Positions 7,320 to 15,711 of a stretch of 21,587 bases of DNA are shown in pieces (the stretch's first letter is position 1; each line of letters starts with the position of its first letter). The stretch spans positions 2,944 to 24,530 of the forward strand of contig DDRA01000063.1 in NCBI GenBank assembly GCA_002343545.1, given 5' to 3'. The notes below the pieces were generated by a model, which saw only the letters and a list, made by a program, of their open reading frames with translations, made no database searches and had not been told where the DNA came from. This DNA is from Bacteriovoracaceae bacterium UBA2428 (lineage in GTDB: Bacteria > Bdellovibrionota > UBA2428). A program made the translations under genes and the position numbers.

Positions 7320-9038
7320 ATGCAACTCAGCGGCAAGAGCGCCTCGAGCGGGATCGTCGTCGGACGCGCGCTCGTCCTCAAGATCGACCCGATCGTGATC
7401 GACCCCGCGCCGACGACGAACGTCGACGCCGAGATCAAGCGTTTCCGCGCCGCCCTCGCCAAGTCCAAGGCGGACCTGGGGCACGTGCGCGACGCCGCGA
7501 TGGCCGCCATGGGCGCCGATAAGGCCGCGATCTTCGAATCGCACATGATGCTCGTCGAAGATCCCGAGCTCACGGGCGAAGTCGAAGCCCTCATCCGCGG
7601 GAAGAACCAGAACGCCGCCCAGGCGCTGAGCGAAGTCGCGGCCAAGTTCGTGGCCGTCTTCGAAGCCATGGACAACGAATACATGCGCGAGCGCGCGGCC
7701 GACGTGCGCGACGTCACGCTCCGGATGCAACGCAACCTGGCCGGCATCGAAGTCCCCGACCTTTCCACGGTCAAGGACCCCTTCGTGCTCGTGGCCCACG
7801 ACCTTTCTCCCTCGGAAACGGCCGTCATGGACCCCAAGAAGGTCCTTGGCATCCTGACGAACGTCGGTGGCAAGACCGGCCACACCGCCATCGTCGCGCG
7901 GACCCTCGAGATCCCGGCCGTGCTGGGGCTCAAGCGCGCGACCGAAGTCCTGAAGAGCGGCGACTGGGTCGCCTTCGACGGCGACACGGGCGAGGTCGTG
8001 GCTTCGCCCGACGAGACGACGCGCGCCCAATTCCTGCGCGATCGCGAACGCCAACAGAAAGACAACGTCGAGCTGCGCGCCCTCGTCGGGCAACCGAACG
8101 CGAGCGCCGACGGCGTCGTGGTCGGCCTCATGGGGAACATCGGCAGCCCGCAGGACCTGGGCGTGCTCAAGAAGTACGACGCCGCGGGCGTCGGGCTCTT
8201 CCGCACCGAGTTCCTCTTCATGGATCGGCCGACGATGCCGAGCGAAGACGAGCAGTACGAAGCCTACAAGACCGTGCTCGAGAGCCTCGCCGGCAAGCCG
8301 GCCACGATCCGCACGATCGACATCGGCGGCGATAAGCCCGTGCCTTTCATGAAGATCGGCAAGGAAGAGAATCCTTTCTTGGGTTACCGCGCCGTTCGCT
8401 ACTGCCTCGACCACCCCGAGCTCTTCGGCGTGCAATTGCGCGCTTTGCTCCGGGCGAGCGTGCACGGCCATCTCAAGATCATGTTCCCCATGATCTCCTC
8501 GCTCGAGGAGCTCCAGCGTTGCAAGGCGCAGCTCGAGGCCGCGCGCGCCGAGCTCAAGGCCAAGGGCGTCGCCGTCGCCGAGAAGATCCCCGTGGGCGTC
8601 ATGATCGAGATCCCGTCCGCGGCCGTCATCTCGGACATCCTCGCGCAGAACTGCGACTTCCTGAGCATCGGCACGAACGACCTTATCCAGTACACGGTCG
8701 CGGTCGATCGTTTGAACGAGCGCGTGCAGGATCTCTACGATCCGTTTCATCCCGGCGTCCTGCGGCTCATCCGCACGGTCATCGAAAACGGCCACAAATA
8801 CGGCGTCAAAGTGAGCATGTGCGGCGAGATGGGCGGAAGCCCCTTGCACCTGCCGCTGCTCTTTGGCCTCGGACTCGACGAATTCAGCATGGCTCCCACG
8901 TCGATCCTACGCCTGCGCCGGCAACTGAAGGGTTGGAAGCTTCCCGAGGCGAAAGCCCTCGTGGAAGAGGTTTTCTCGAAGTCCCGTTCCCAAGATATCG
9001 AAGCCGCGCTCGAAAGGGCGCGCACGGCCCGCGCTTAA
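7320..9038 (+). CDS. ptsI: PTS Enzyme I (phosphoenolpyruvate-protein phosphotransferase)
   Basis: 572 residues, full length for Enzyme I, which transfers phosphate from PEP to HPr. The order is: N-terminal HPr-binding helical part and phosphohistidine domain (1-230), with the active histidine H188 in GGKTGHTAIVAR; then the PEP-binding barrel, with GLFRTEFLFM, DIGGDKPVPF, GVMIEIPSA and FLSIGTNDLIQY; and the catalytic C501 in VSMCGEMGG. There is no N-terminal GAF domain, so this is the sugar PTS enzyme and not the nitrogen-related PtsP. One small departure is Gly187 where Ser is common before the active His. The start ATG 7320 follows the HPr stop by 8 bases and has only a weak ribosome site, suggesting translational coupling. 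Confidence 0.97.
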   Translation: MQLSGKSASSGIVVGRALVLKIDPIVIDPAPTTNVDAEIKRFRAALAKSKADLGHVRDAAMAAMGADKAAIFESHMMLVEDPELTGEVEALIRGKNQNAAQALSEVAAKFVAVFEAMDNEYMRERAADVRDVTLRMQRNLAGIEVPDLSTVKDPFVLVAHDLSPSETAVMDPKKVLGILTNVGGKTGHTAIVARTLEIPAVLGLKRATEVLKSGDWVAFDGDTGEVVASPDETTRAQFLRDRERQQKDNVELRALVGQPNASADGVVVGLMGNIGSPQDLGVLKKYDAAGVGLFRTEFLFMDRPTMPSEDEQYEAYKTVLESLAGKPATIRTIDIGGDKPVPFMKIGKEENPFLGYRAVRYCLDHPELFGVQLRALLRASVHGHLKIMFPMISSLEELQRCKAQLEAARAELKAKGVAVAEKIPVGVMIEIPSAAVISDILAQNCDFLSIGTNDLIQYTVAVDRLNERVQDLYDPFHPGVLRLIRTVIENGHKYGVKVSMCGEMGGSPLHLPLLFGLGLDEFSMAPTSILRLRRQLKGWKLPEAKALVEEVFSKSRSQDIEAALERARTARA

Positions 9039-9071
9039 GGGGTTGCGCGGTCCACATCACAAGGAGAGCAG

Positions 9072-10595
9072 ATGATTTTCTCGTCCCTTCAGAAACTCGG
9101 TAAATCCCTCATGCTGCCGGTCTCGGTGCTCCCCATCGCGGGCATCCTGCTCGGCGTGGGCGGCGGCTTCCTCGCCAGCGCCGACAAGTCCGGCATGCAG
9201 ATCGCGCCCTTCGTGCGCACCCTGCTCGAGATCATGCAGAACTCGGGCGGCGCCATCTTCGGCGCGCTCGCGCTGCTCTTCGCGGTCGGCGTGGCCCTCG
9301 GCTTCACGGACGACGACGGCGTCGCCGGTCTCGCGGGCGTGACGGGCTTCGTCGTGCTCCAGGGCACGATGGGCACCATGGCCAAGGTCCTCGGCGTCGC
9401 CACGTCTAAAGTCATGGGCATCGACTCGATCGACACGGGCGTCATGGGCGGCATCATCGCCGGCGGCATCGCGGCCTTCATGTTCAAGCGCTACTACCGC
9501 ATCAAGCTGCCCGCGTACTTGGGCTTCTTCGCGGGCAAGCGCTTCGTTCCCATCGCGACGGCCTTCGGCGCGATCGTCGCGGGTATCCTGATGGCCTTCG
9601 TGTGGCCCCCGATCGGCCGCGGCATCGACGCCTTCTCGCACTGGGCTTCGCTCGGCAATCCGACGCTCGCCATGGGCATCTACGGCGTCGTCGAACGCGC
9701 GCTCATTCCCTTCGGTCTGCACCACATCTGGAACGTGCCCTTCTTCTTTGAAGTGGGCGAGTACTTCCAGCCGCTCCAACGCGGCGTGGACTGCACGATC
9801 GAGGCCGTGCGCAGCAACCCCGAGATGTGCAAACGCGTGACGGGCGAAGTGACCCGCTTCTTCGCGGGCGACCCGACCGCGGGCAACATGGCCGGAGGTT
9901 ACCTCTTCAAGATGTTTGGTCTCCCGGCCGCCGCGATCGCGATCTGGCACACGGCCAAGCCCGAGAAGCGCGCCCTCGTCGGTAGCCTCATGGTTTCGGC
10001 CGCGATCACGTCGTTCCTGACGGGGATCACCGAGCCCATCGAGTTCGCGTTCTTGTTCGTGGCGCCGATCCTCTACGCGGTTCACGCGCTCTTCGCGGGC
10101 CTTGCCTTCGTGTTGCTGAATCTCGCGGGCGTGAAGCTCGGTTTCGCGTTCTCGCACGGCGCGATCGATTACGTGCTACACCACTTCGTGAGCGGCCTGG
10201 GCGAGAAGCCCTTGCTCATGATTCCGTTCGGTCTCGCGTACGCGGTCCTTTACTACTTCTCGTTCCGCTTCATCATCACGACGTTCAACCTCGCGACCCC
10301 GGGCCGCGAGAAGGACGACGTGGCGACGGCGGCTCCGACGGCTTCGAAGGGCGGCGACGCGGCCCTCGCGAGCGGCCTGATCCAGGCCTACGGCGGCGGC
10401 GAGAACATCGCGAGCCTCGACGCCTGCATCACGCGCCTTCGCATCGAAGTGAAGGACGTGGCCAAGGTCGACCAGGCCCAGATCAAGCGTCTCGGCGCCA
10501 CGGGCGTGCTCGTGTCGGGCAACGGCGTGCAAGCCGTCTTCGGCACGCGCTCCGACCTGCTCCGCACGGAGATGGCCGCGCAACTGAAGCGCTAA
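9072..10595 (+). CDS. ptsG: Glucose-specific PTS transporter EIICB
   Basis: 507 residues with membrane EIIC domain (about 1-410), a linker, and cytoplasmic EIIB domain (about 425-507). It closely follows enterobacterial PtsG in order and wording: [20 protein letters not shown] at the N-terminus, [49 protein letters not shown] and the sugar-site motif GITEPIEF. The EIIB phosphocysteine is C452 in [10 protein letters not shown], followed by [15 protein letters not shown]. It should import glucose and release glucose 6-phosphate, taking phosphate from Crr. A short extra segment around residues 236-258 carries two cysteines (C241, C253) that I do not recall in the enteric protein. AAGGAG at 9061-9066 precedes the ATG by 5 bases. 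It is the last gene of the PTS operon and is followed by a palindromic element. Confidence 0.95.
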   Translation: MIFSSLQKLGKSLMLPVSVLPIAGILLGVGGGFLASADKSGMQIAPFVRTLLEIMQNSGGAIFGALALLFAVGVALGFTDDDGVAGLAGVTGFVVLQGTMGTMAKVLGVATSKVMGIDSIDTGVMGGIIAGGIAAFMFKRYYRIKLPAYLGFFAGKRFVPIATAFGAIVAGILMAFVWPPIGRGIDAFSHWASLGNPTLAMGIYGVVERALIPFGLHHIWNVPFFFEVGEYFQPLQRGVDCTIEAVRSNPEMCKRVTGEVTRFFAGDPTAGNMAGGYLFKMFGLPAAAIAIWHTAKPEKRALVGSLMVSAAITSFLTGITEPIEFAFLFVAPILYAVHALFAGLAFVLLNLAGVKLGFAFSHGAIDYVLHHFVSGLGEKPLLMIPFGLAYAVLYYFSFRFIITTFNLATPGREKDDVATAAPTASKGGDAALASGLIQAYGGGENIASLDACITRLRIEVKDVAKVDQAQIKRLGATGVLVSGNGVQAVFGTRSDLLRTEMAAQLKR

Positions 10596-10597
10596 CA

Positions 10598-10701
10598 GGC
10601 TGTTGAAAAAGTGCCGTCTGCGGCGTTCTCGGTCGCTCAGAGCCCTTCGGGCGGCTACCTCGCTCCCTGCGGCCTTGCATCCGACGACTTTTTCAACAGC
10701 C
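10598..10701. repeat. Palindromic element with 15-bp perfect terminal inverted repeats
   Basis: GGCTGTTGAAAAAGT at 10598-10612 is the exact reverse complement of 10687-10701. The interior of about 74 bases can fold imperfectly on itself, with GCCCTTCGGGC (10642-10652) at the tip. The whole 104-bp unit lies 3 bases after the ptsG stop and 13 bases before the next gene. CTGTTGAAAAA-type ends are common in dispersed non-coding palindromes of proteobacteria, from general knowledge. With A and T runs in the outer arms, it may also terminate transcription from both sides. No transposase is present, so a MITE-like or REP-like origin is an inference. Confidence 0.75.
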
Positions 10702-10714
10702 GGCTAAGTCCTGC

Positions 10715-11224
10715 ATGAGTTCGGGCGAGAGCGCTCCCCGCATCGTGCCGGCCTTGCCGGCGCACATGCCCGAGATCGTCGCGATCTACAACGCGGCGAT
10801 GGAGGAGCGCATCGCGACCTCGGACACCGAAGCCCAGACGCTCGAAGACCGCCAAGCGAGTTTCGAGCGTCTGCGCGACCGCTATCCTTTTCTGGTGGCG
10901 GTAGACGGCGAGGAAGTCGTCGGTTACGCGAATCTCTATCCTTGGTCTCCGCGCGCGGGTTACCGCTTCACGGCCGAGAATGCGGTCTACGTGCGGCGCG
11001 ATCGGCGCGGCACGGGCCTCGGACGACGCTTGCTCGGTGCCCTCGTCGAGGCGGCCCGCGTGGCGGGATTTCGCCATCTCGTCGCGCGAGTTTTCGAGCA
11101 CAATTCCGCGAGCCAGGCGCTCCACGTCTCGTTTGGGTACCGAAAGATCGGCGTCCAGCGCGAGGTGACCTGCATGGACGGTCGTTGGTACGACGTCGGC
11201 CTTTTTGAGCGGATTCTTCGCTGA
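10715..11224 (+). CDS. PAT/MnaT-like GNAT N-acetyltransferase
   Basis: 169 residues, the usual size for the phosphinothricin/methionine-sulfone acetyltransferase-like branch of GNAT. Signatures seen are IVAIYNAAMEERIATSDTE near the N-terminus, VVGYANLYPWSPRAGYRFTAENAVYV, the acetyl-CoA motif R98-G-T-G101-L-G103 and ARVFEHNSASQALHVSFGY, ending in a W-x-D-V-x-x-x-x-R-x-L segment. The family acetylates amino groups of small molecules such as amino-acid analogues; the native substrate here is not predictable. The ATG has no ribosome site. CTAAGT at 10704-10709 could be part of a -10. It lies immediately after the palindromic element and is probably transcribed on its own. Confidence 0.9.
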   Translation: MSSGESAPRIVPALPAHMPEIVAIYNAAMEERIATSDTEAQTLEDRQASFERLRDRYPFLVAVDGEEVVGYANLYPWSPRAGYRFTAENAVYVRRDRRGTGLGRRLLGALVEAARVAGFRHLVARVFEHNSASQALHVSFGYRKIGVQREVTCMDGRWYDVGLFERILR

Positions 11225-11246
11225 TCGGTTCGTCGGCGTGACTGAG

Positions 11247-11262
11247 CGGTCGCCCGCGACCG
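11247..11262 (+). terminator. Possible hairpin terminator after the acetyltransferase gene
   Basis: CGGTCG (11247-11252), loop CCCG, CGACCG (11257-11262) make a perfect 6-bp stem 22 bases after the stop codon. A GCGCGGG spacer and a TTTCTGATTT stretch follow instead of a clean T-run, so intrinsic termination is only possible. Confidence 0.35.
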
Positions 11263-11283
11263 GCGCGGGTTTCTGATTTCCGC

Positions 11284-11289
11284 TAGAAG
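11284..11289 (+). promoter_or_regulatory. -10-like element for the dehydrogenase gene
   Basis: TAGAAG ends 6 bases before ATG 11296, the spacing shared by other unit-leading genes in this window. There is no clear -35 and no ribosome site. Confidence 0.35.
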
Positions 11290-11295
11290 AACCCC

Positions 11296-13515
11296 ATGAC
11301 GAGAAACGCGTGTCGGGGAATTTGGATTCTTTGGTCGATCGCGCTGGGGCTTGGCATGGGCATGCCGGCGGCCTTCGCTTCGCGGGCCAGCGGCCTGCGC
11401 TTTCCCGTGGATCTGCCCACCGACGGGGCGCTTTATCGTTTGAAGCCCGCCTTTCCTCGCCTGGCTTGGCCGGGTCGACCGCTCTTCGCGACGATGGCGC
11501 CGGGAACCAAGCGGCTCTACGTCGTGGATCAGGGCGGGCGCATCGATTCCATTCCCAATCGCGAAACGGTGGGGCCGGCCGATCGTCGTCCCTTCTTGGA
11601 CTTGGGTATCCGCGTCCGCTCGGACGCTTACGAGACCGGGCTGCTCGGCCTCGCCTTCGATCCGGACTTCGCGCGGAACCGGGAGTTCTACGTTGCCTAC
11701 ACGGACCCTTCGCTCGCCCTCGTCGTGGCGCGCGGGCGCGCCCGCGACGCGATGAGCGCCGAGAACGCCGCGCCCGAGATCGTGATTCGCGTTCCCAAAC
11801 GCGAACCCCACGACAATCACAACGGCGGCATGATCGCCTTTGGTCCCGACGGCTTTCTTTACGTCGGCACGGGAGACGGCGGCTACTACGGCGATCCGCT
11901 CGGCAATTCGCAGAACATGGGGCAGCTCCTGGGCAAACTCTTGCGTCTCGACGTGCGCGGACAGACGACCTACCGCGTGCCCGAAGGAAATCCTTTCGTG
12001 TCCGTGAACGGGGCGCGGCCGGAGATCTGGGCTTTGGGGCTACGAAACCCGTGGCGCTTTTCCTTTGATCGCGCGAGCGGTGAGCTTTGGCTCGGCGACG
12101 TCGGGCAAGACGCACGCGAGGAGATCAATCTCATCGAGGCGGGGGGGAACTACGGTTGGAACGTGCGCGAGGGCCGCGTACGCCACGAGCGCGGCCCGGC
12201 GCCCGTGCCCGGCCGTCGTTATCTCGAACCCCTTTACGACTATCCCCACTGGGAGAACGGCCAGCGCGTCGGCGGCAGCGTAACGGGCGGTTACGTTTAC
12301 CGCGGTCGCCGAGATGCGGCGCTCAGAGGGACCTACGTCTTCGCGGATTTTGTGAGTCGTAAGATCTGGGGACTGCGTCGCGCGGGCGGAAGTCAAGTTA
12401 CGCGACTGGAACTCGCGTCGCAGGAAGGCGTCGTGTCCTTTGGCGAGGACGACGAAGGTGAACTCTTCGTGGTTTCGCGCAGCGCGGGTGGGGGCGCGAT
12501 CTCGCGCTTCGAAGCCGTCCTGAATTCGCCGGCATTGCGGATTCCCTCGCGGCTCTCGCAGACGGGGCTCTTCGCGTCGACGCGAGAACTCGTGCCCGCG
12601 GCGGGTGTGCATCCCTACGAGGTCAACTCCGAACTCTGGTCCGATGGGGCGCGCAAGCGGCGTTGGGTCGCGGTGCCGAGCGCTGGCTTCGTCGAGTTTC
12701 GCCGCGAGGGAGCCTGGGAGTTTCCGGTCGGCAGCGTTTTCGTGAAGCACTTTGAATTGCCTACCGTGGGCGGGCGTCTCGTGCGGCTCGAGACGCGGGT
12801 CCTCGTACGGCATCGCGCGCCCGGCGGGCCCGAATGGCGCGGTTACACCTACCGGTGGAACTCGAACCAAGACGACGCCGTGCTCATCGACGGCGCGGAG
12901 CAGGCCAGCTACGAGGTCGAGAATGCCGACGGAAGTCGTCGACGCCAGACTTGGAGTTTTCCGAGCCGCGCGGATTGCTTGCAGTGCCACGTCGGCGGCG
13001 CGGGCGGCACGCTGGGCGGACGGACCGCGCAGCTCCATCGTCCCGTGCGCTTGGCCGACGCGCGCCTCGTGGATCAGATTCGGCATTGGGAAAGTTTGGG
13101 ACTCTTGCGGGGAGTCGAGGGAACGCCGGCCGAATGGCCGGCTTACGCCGCGCTCGCCGACGAAAGCGCCGATCTCGAACGCCGCGTGCGCTCCTACCTG
13201 GCCGTGAACTGTTCGCATTGCCACTTTGCGGGCGGTCCCGCGCCCGGGGGCCTCGATCTGCGCGCCGAGATTCCGCTTTCGCGCGCGGCGATCGTGGGAA
13301 CTTGCGCGAGCGAAGGGGACCTCGGGCTCAACCGGCCCTACCGCGTCCATCCGGGCCGGCGGGAAGCGAGCGTGCTTTGGGCACGGCTCAAGAGCCTGGA
13401 TGCGGACGTGCGTATGCCGCCGCTCGCGACTTCGGTCGAGCACGCGGAAGCGGTGCGACTCGTGGGAAGCTGGATCGATGGACTTCCGGGCGGCGCCTTA
13501 GCACCTTGCCGCTAG
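11296..13515 (+). CDS. PQQ-type sugar dehydrogenase fused to dihaem cytochrome region
   Basis: 739 residues with a signal peptide (about 1-28, ending AAFA). Residues about 40-410 form a soluble glucose/sorbosone dehydrogenase-type beta-propeller. Features are GLLGLAFDPDF, H175 in PHDNHNGGMIAFGPDG (the likely catalytic base), GTGDGG, LGKLLRLD, ALGLRNPWRFSFD, GDVGQD and GGNYGWN. The C-terminal region (about 420-739) starts HPYEVNSELWSDGARKRRW and contains two c-type haem sites, CLQCH 561-565 and CSHCH 639-643, with VRMPP near the end as a possible Met ligand. It should oxidise a sugar or similar alcohol in the periplasm and pass electrons through its own haems to the respiratory chain. The substrate is not certain. 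It stands alone and converges on the sensor operon, with a strong hairpin between. Confidence 0.9.
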   Translation: MTRNACRGIWILWSIALGLGMGMPAAFASRASGLRFPVDLPTDGALYRLKPAFPRLAWPGRPLFATMAPGTKRLYVVDQGGRIDSIPNRETVGPADRRPFLDLGIRVRSDAYETGLLGLAFDPDFARNREFYVAYTDPSLALVVARGRARDAMSAENAAPEIVIRVPKREPHDNHNGGMIAFGPDGFLYVGTGDGGYYGDPLGNSQNMGQLLGKLLRLDVRGQTTYRVPEGNPFVSVNGARPEIWALGLRNPWRFSFDRASGELWLGDVGQDAREEINLIEAGGNYGWNVREGRVRHERGPAPVPGRRYLEPLYDYPHWENGQRVGGSVTGGYVYRGRRDAALRGTYVFADFVSRKIWGLRRAGGSQVTRLELASQEGVVSFGEDDEGELFVVSRSAGGGAISRFEAVLNSPALRIPSRLSQTGLFASTRELVPAAGVHPYEVNSELWSDGARKRRWVAVPSAGFVEFRREGAWEFPVGSVFVKHFELPTVGGRLVRLETRVLVRHRAPGGPEWRGYTYRWNSNQDDAVLIDGAEQASYEVENADGSRRRQTWSFPSRADCLQCHVGGAGGTLGGRTAQLHRPVRLADARLVDQIRHWESLGLLRGVEGTPAEWPAYAALADESADLERRVRSYLAVNCSHCHFAGGPAPGGLDLRAEIPLSRAAIVGTCASEGDLGLNRPYRVHPGRREASVLWARLKSLDADVRMPPLATSVEHAEAVRLVGSWIDGLPGGALAPCR

Positions 13516-13529
13516 TTTCGACGATGGTG

Positions 13530-13555
13530 GCCGAAGGCGCTCAGGCGTCTTCGGC
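13530..13555. terminator. Strong hairpin between convergent genes
   Basis: GCCGAAGGCGC (13530-13540) pairs with GCGTCTTCGGC (13545-13555) over 11 bp with one G-T wobble and a TCAG loop. The stop codon of the minus-strand regulator (13543-13541) sits in the loop, and its last codons form one arm. On the plus strand it starts 15 bases after the dehydrogenase stop. Neither side has a T-tract, so it may be a bidirectional 3'-end stabiliser or factor-assisted terminator. Confidence 0.6.
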
Positions 13556-14308
13556 GTTGAGGGCGCGACGAAGCGCGCGGCCGCCTTCGCGCGAAGCTTG
13601 GAGTTCGGTCCCGTCGCGGAGCGTGACGGTAGGGCCCGGTCCTTGGCCGCAGGCCCGGACGGCTTCGAGTTTCACGAGACAGTTGCGGTGGATACGGACG
13701 TAGGCCGTCGGGTCGAGGCGCGTCTGGAGTTCGTTCAGCGAAAAGTCGACGACGTAGTTCGTCGCCCGCGTGAAGAGGCGCGTGACGTGGTCTTCACTCA
13801 GGAAGTACTCGACTTCGCTTTCTTCGATGACTTTGTGCCGGAGCCCGACCCGCAGAACGAAACGCCGAATCCGCTCCGTACTTTGGGTGCGTGGTGGGCC
13901 GTCCGCGAGGAGTTTCTCGAGCCGCTCGCGCTCGCCCGGGGAGTCGCGGAAGGCGCGATCGAGGCTCGCACGGAGGCGGGCGTCGGGACTCGGTTTGAGG
14001 AGATAGTCGCAGGCGTTCACTTCGAAGGCCCGAATCGCGAAGGCATCGTGGGCCGTCTGGAAGATGACCTTGGCGCGAAGTCCGGGGCAAAGGCGCAGCA
14101 TCTCGAAACCGTTCATCTCGGGCATCTGCACGTCCAAGAAAACGAGGTCCGGATCGAAGGCGTCGATTTTTTCGAGCGCGACGAAAGCATCGGGAGCTTC
14201 TTCGATCACGAAGTCCTCGCCGCGCGTTCCGGCCTCGCGCTCGAGGAAGGTGCGTAGGCGGCGTCGCGCGAGTTCTTCGTCGTCGACGATGAGAATTTTT
14301 CGTTTCAT
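13541..14308 (-). CDS. LytTR family response regulator
   Basis: 255 residues. The N-terminal receiver (1-120) has the acidic pair D9-D10, phospho-acceptor D59 in LVFLDVQMPEMNG, T86 in FQTAHD and K105 in YLLKPS. The C-terminal DNA-binding LytTR domain (about 145-250) contains VEYFLSEDHVTRLFT, LNELQTRLDPTAYVRIHRNCLVKLEAV and a TVTLRDGTEL strand before the final helix. It should be activated by the kinase encoded immediately upstream: ATG 14308 overlaps the kinase stop by four bases (ATGA). LytTR proteins bind pairs of direct repeats about 21 bp apart. A matching pair occurs upstream of this operon at 16926-16955, so autoregulation and control of the divergent secreted gene are likely. The last codons form part of the hairpin at 13530-13555. 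Confidence 0.95.
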   Translation of the reverse strand: MKRKILIVDDEELARRRLRTFLEREAGTRGEDFVIEEAPDAFVALEKIDAFDPDLVFLDVQMPEMNGFEMLRLCPGLRAKVIFQTAHDAFAIRAFEVNACDYLLKPSPDARLRASLDRAFRDSPGERERLEKLLADGPPRTQSTERIRRFVLRVGLRHKVIEESEVEYFLSEDHVTRLFTRATNYVVDFSLNELQTRLDPTAYVRIHRNCLVKLEAVRACGQGPGPTVTLRDGTELQASREGGRALRRALNAEDA

Positions 14309-15708
14309 CCGCGCTTCCCGCTGAAGGTGAAGGTGGCGAGCGTCGTGCTTCCGTCGGCTTCCGTTCGCAGGTCGAAGCGACCGTCCTCGCCGTAGAGAAG
14401 CTCGAGTCGACGGCGGGTGTTCTCGAGTCCCGTGCCGTGGCGGTGCGCGGCCGATTCGAGCGGGGCGCCCGTGTTCCGGACTTCGCAGCGATAGATCCCG
14501 CCTTCACTCCGAACTTGAATGGAGAGCCGGCCGCCTTCGCGGGCACCTTCGATGCCGTGCTTGATCGCGTTTTCGGCCAGAGTTTGCATGAGGAGGGCGG
14601 GTACGTGGAGCGTCGTGAACTCCGCGGGCACGTTGATCTCGTAGCGGATGCGCTCGCCGAAGCGAAGTTTCTGGAGTTCGAGGAAATCACGCACGACGTC
14701 GAGTTCGTCGGCGAGCGTGACCGTGGCGGCCTTCGAGGCCTCGAGCATGCGACGGTAGAGTTGCGAGAGCTTGGCGATCATCTCGACGGCCTGGTCGGGA
14801 TCGACGTGCACGAGGGCACCCAAGTTGTTGAGGATGTTAAAGAGAAAATGCGGGTGCATCTGCTGCTTGAGGGTACGCAGTTCGCCCTCGACCTGCGCGA
14901 GGCGGCGCAGGGGACGGCTCAGGCGACGGCCGAGCGCGTAGGCAAGGACGGCGAGAAAGAGGGTGCCCGCGGCGGCGCCCAGCAGAAGACGTTCTTGCGT
15001 GGTCTCGACGATGCGAAAGCGCGCGGCCCGCGACTCGGAGAGGATGACGAGCGGGGCGTCCGCGCCGAGTTCGGGGATGCCGAGCGGGGCTTGGGCTGCG
15101 ACCCGTTCGGAAGGGGAGTTCGTCGCGGCATCCGCGCCGAGTTCGATGCTCTGTCCCACGCCGGCGCGGGCGGCCAAGAAACTTTGGATGCGCTCGGCGG
15201 GGATGCTGGCGACGATGCGTCCGGCGTGGTGTCCGAGGAGCCCTCGGACGGGCGCCGCGAAGACGAAGCCCCCGCCGTCCTGCGCGCGTTCGAAGCGCCC
15301 GGCTTTCTCGTCGTCGCGGAAGCGAAGTTGGCTCGTGGGCGTGGCGTCGGCGTCGGGAAGTACGAGCACTCCCCGGTCATCGCCGTCGAGGAGAGCGATC
15401 GAGCCAACGAGCGGGCTTTCCCGCCGAACTTCTTCGAGCAAACGTTGCGCGACGTGCTCAAAGAGCACGCTACGTACGGCCCCCGCGACGTCGGCGTTGC
15501 GGCCGAGCGCATCGACGCGGATGCGGAGGCGCTCAAGTTCGTGGCGCATGGCTTCGGCCGCGCGCTCGGCGCCTAATCGCAACTCGCGGTCGGCGTTTTC
15601 GCTCGTGAGACGCGAGACGCTACGGGCAAAGAAAAAGGCGATCGTGGCGGCGGGCGCGGCGGCCGCGAGTACGAGCGTGAAGACGAAGAGGGATCGAAAG
15701 TTGCGCAT
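14305..15708 (-). CDS. LytS/YesM-type sensor histidine kinase
   Basis: 467 residues. Transmembrane segment 1 spans about 7-28, an extracytoplasmic sensor region about 30-238, and transmembrane segment 2 about 241-260. The His_kinase domain follows, with H287 in QQMHPHFLFNILNNL, the N box around N380 (LAENAIKHG) and the G box G425-T-G427 (GTGLENTRRRL). This is the kinase class that pairs with LytTR or AraC regulators. The roughly 200-residue periplasmic domain contains DGDDRGVLVLP and GFVFAAPV, reminiscent of Cache-type sensors, and could bind a ligand or a loaded binding protein. It starts 3 bases after the stop of the binding-protein gene and overlaps the regulator gene by four bases, so the three are one operon. 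Confidence 0.93.
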   Translation of the reverse strand: MRNFRSLFVFTLVLAAAAPAATIAFFFARSVSRLTSENADRELRLGAERAAEAMRHELERLRIRVDALGRNADVAGAVRSVLFEHVAQRLLEEVRRESPLVGSIALLDGDDRGVLVLPDADATPTSQLRFRDDEKAGRFERAQDGGGFVFAAPVRGLLGHHAGRIVASIPAERIQSFLAARAGVGQSIELGADAATNSPSERVAAQAPLGIPELGADAPLVILSESRAARFRIVETTQERLLLGAAAGTLFLAVLAYALGRRLSRPLRRLAQVEGELRTLKQQMHPHFLFNILNNLGALVHVDPDQAVEMIAKLSQLYRRMLEASKAATVTLADELDVVRDFLELQKLRFGERIRYEINVPAEFTTLHVPALLMQTLAENAIKHGIEGAREGGRLSIQVRSEGGIYRCEVRNTGAPLESAAHRHGTGLENTRRRLELLYGEDGRFDLRTEADGSTTLATFTFSGKRG

Positions 15709-15711
15709 GGC

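Noticed and set aside
7308..8849. 513-codon minus-strand open frame opposite ptsI
   Set aside because: It is a shadow of the GC-rich ptsI gene. Composition is dominated by Asp, His, Arg and Val, with no domain and no start context.
10598..10701. CRISPR repeat or insertion sequence
   Set aside because: There is a single palindromic unit with no spacers and no transposase, so only a non-autonomous repeat is supported.
11225..11233. LytTR-like half-site TCGGTTCGT before the dehydrogenase gene
   Set aside because: One mismatch and no second copy at the expected spacing, so it may be chance.
12040..13443. 467-codon minus-strand frame opposite the dehydrogenase
   Set aside because: It runs antisense to conserved motifs (CxxCH, GYTYRWN) of the plus-strand gene and has no recognisable domain.
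14437..15576. 379-codon plus-strand frame opposite the kinase
   Set aside because: The minus-strand frame has full kinase motifs; the plus frame is a GC-bias shadow.
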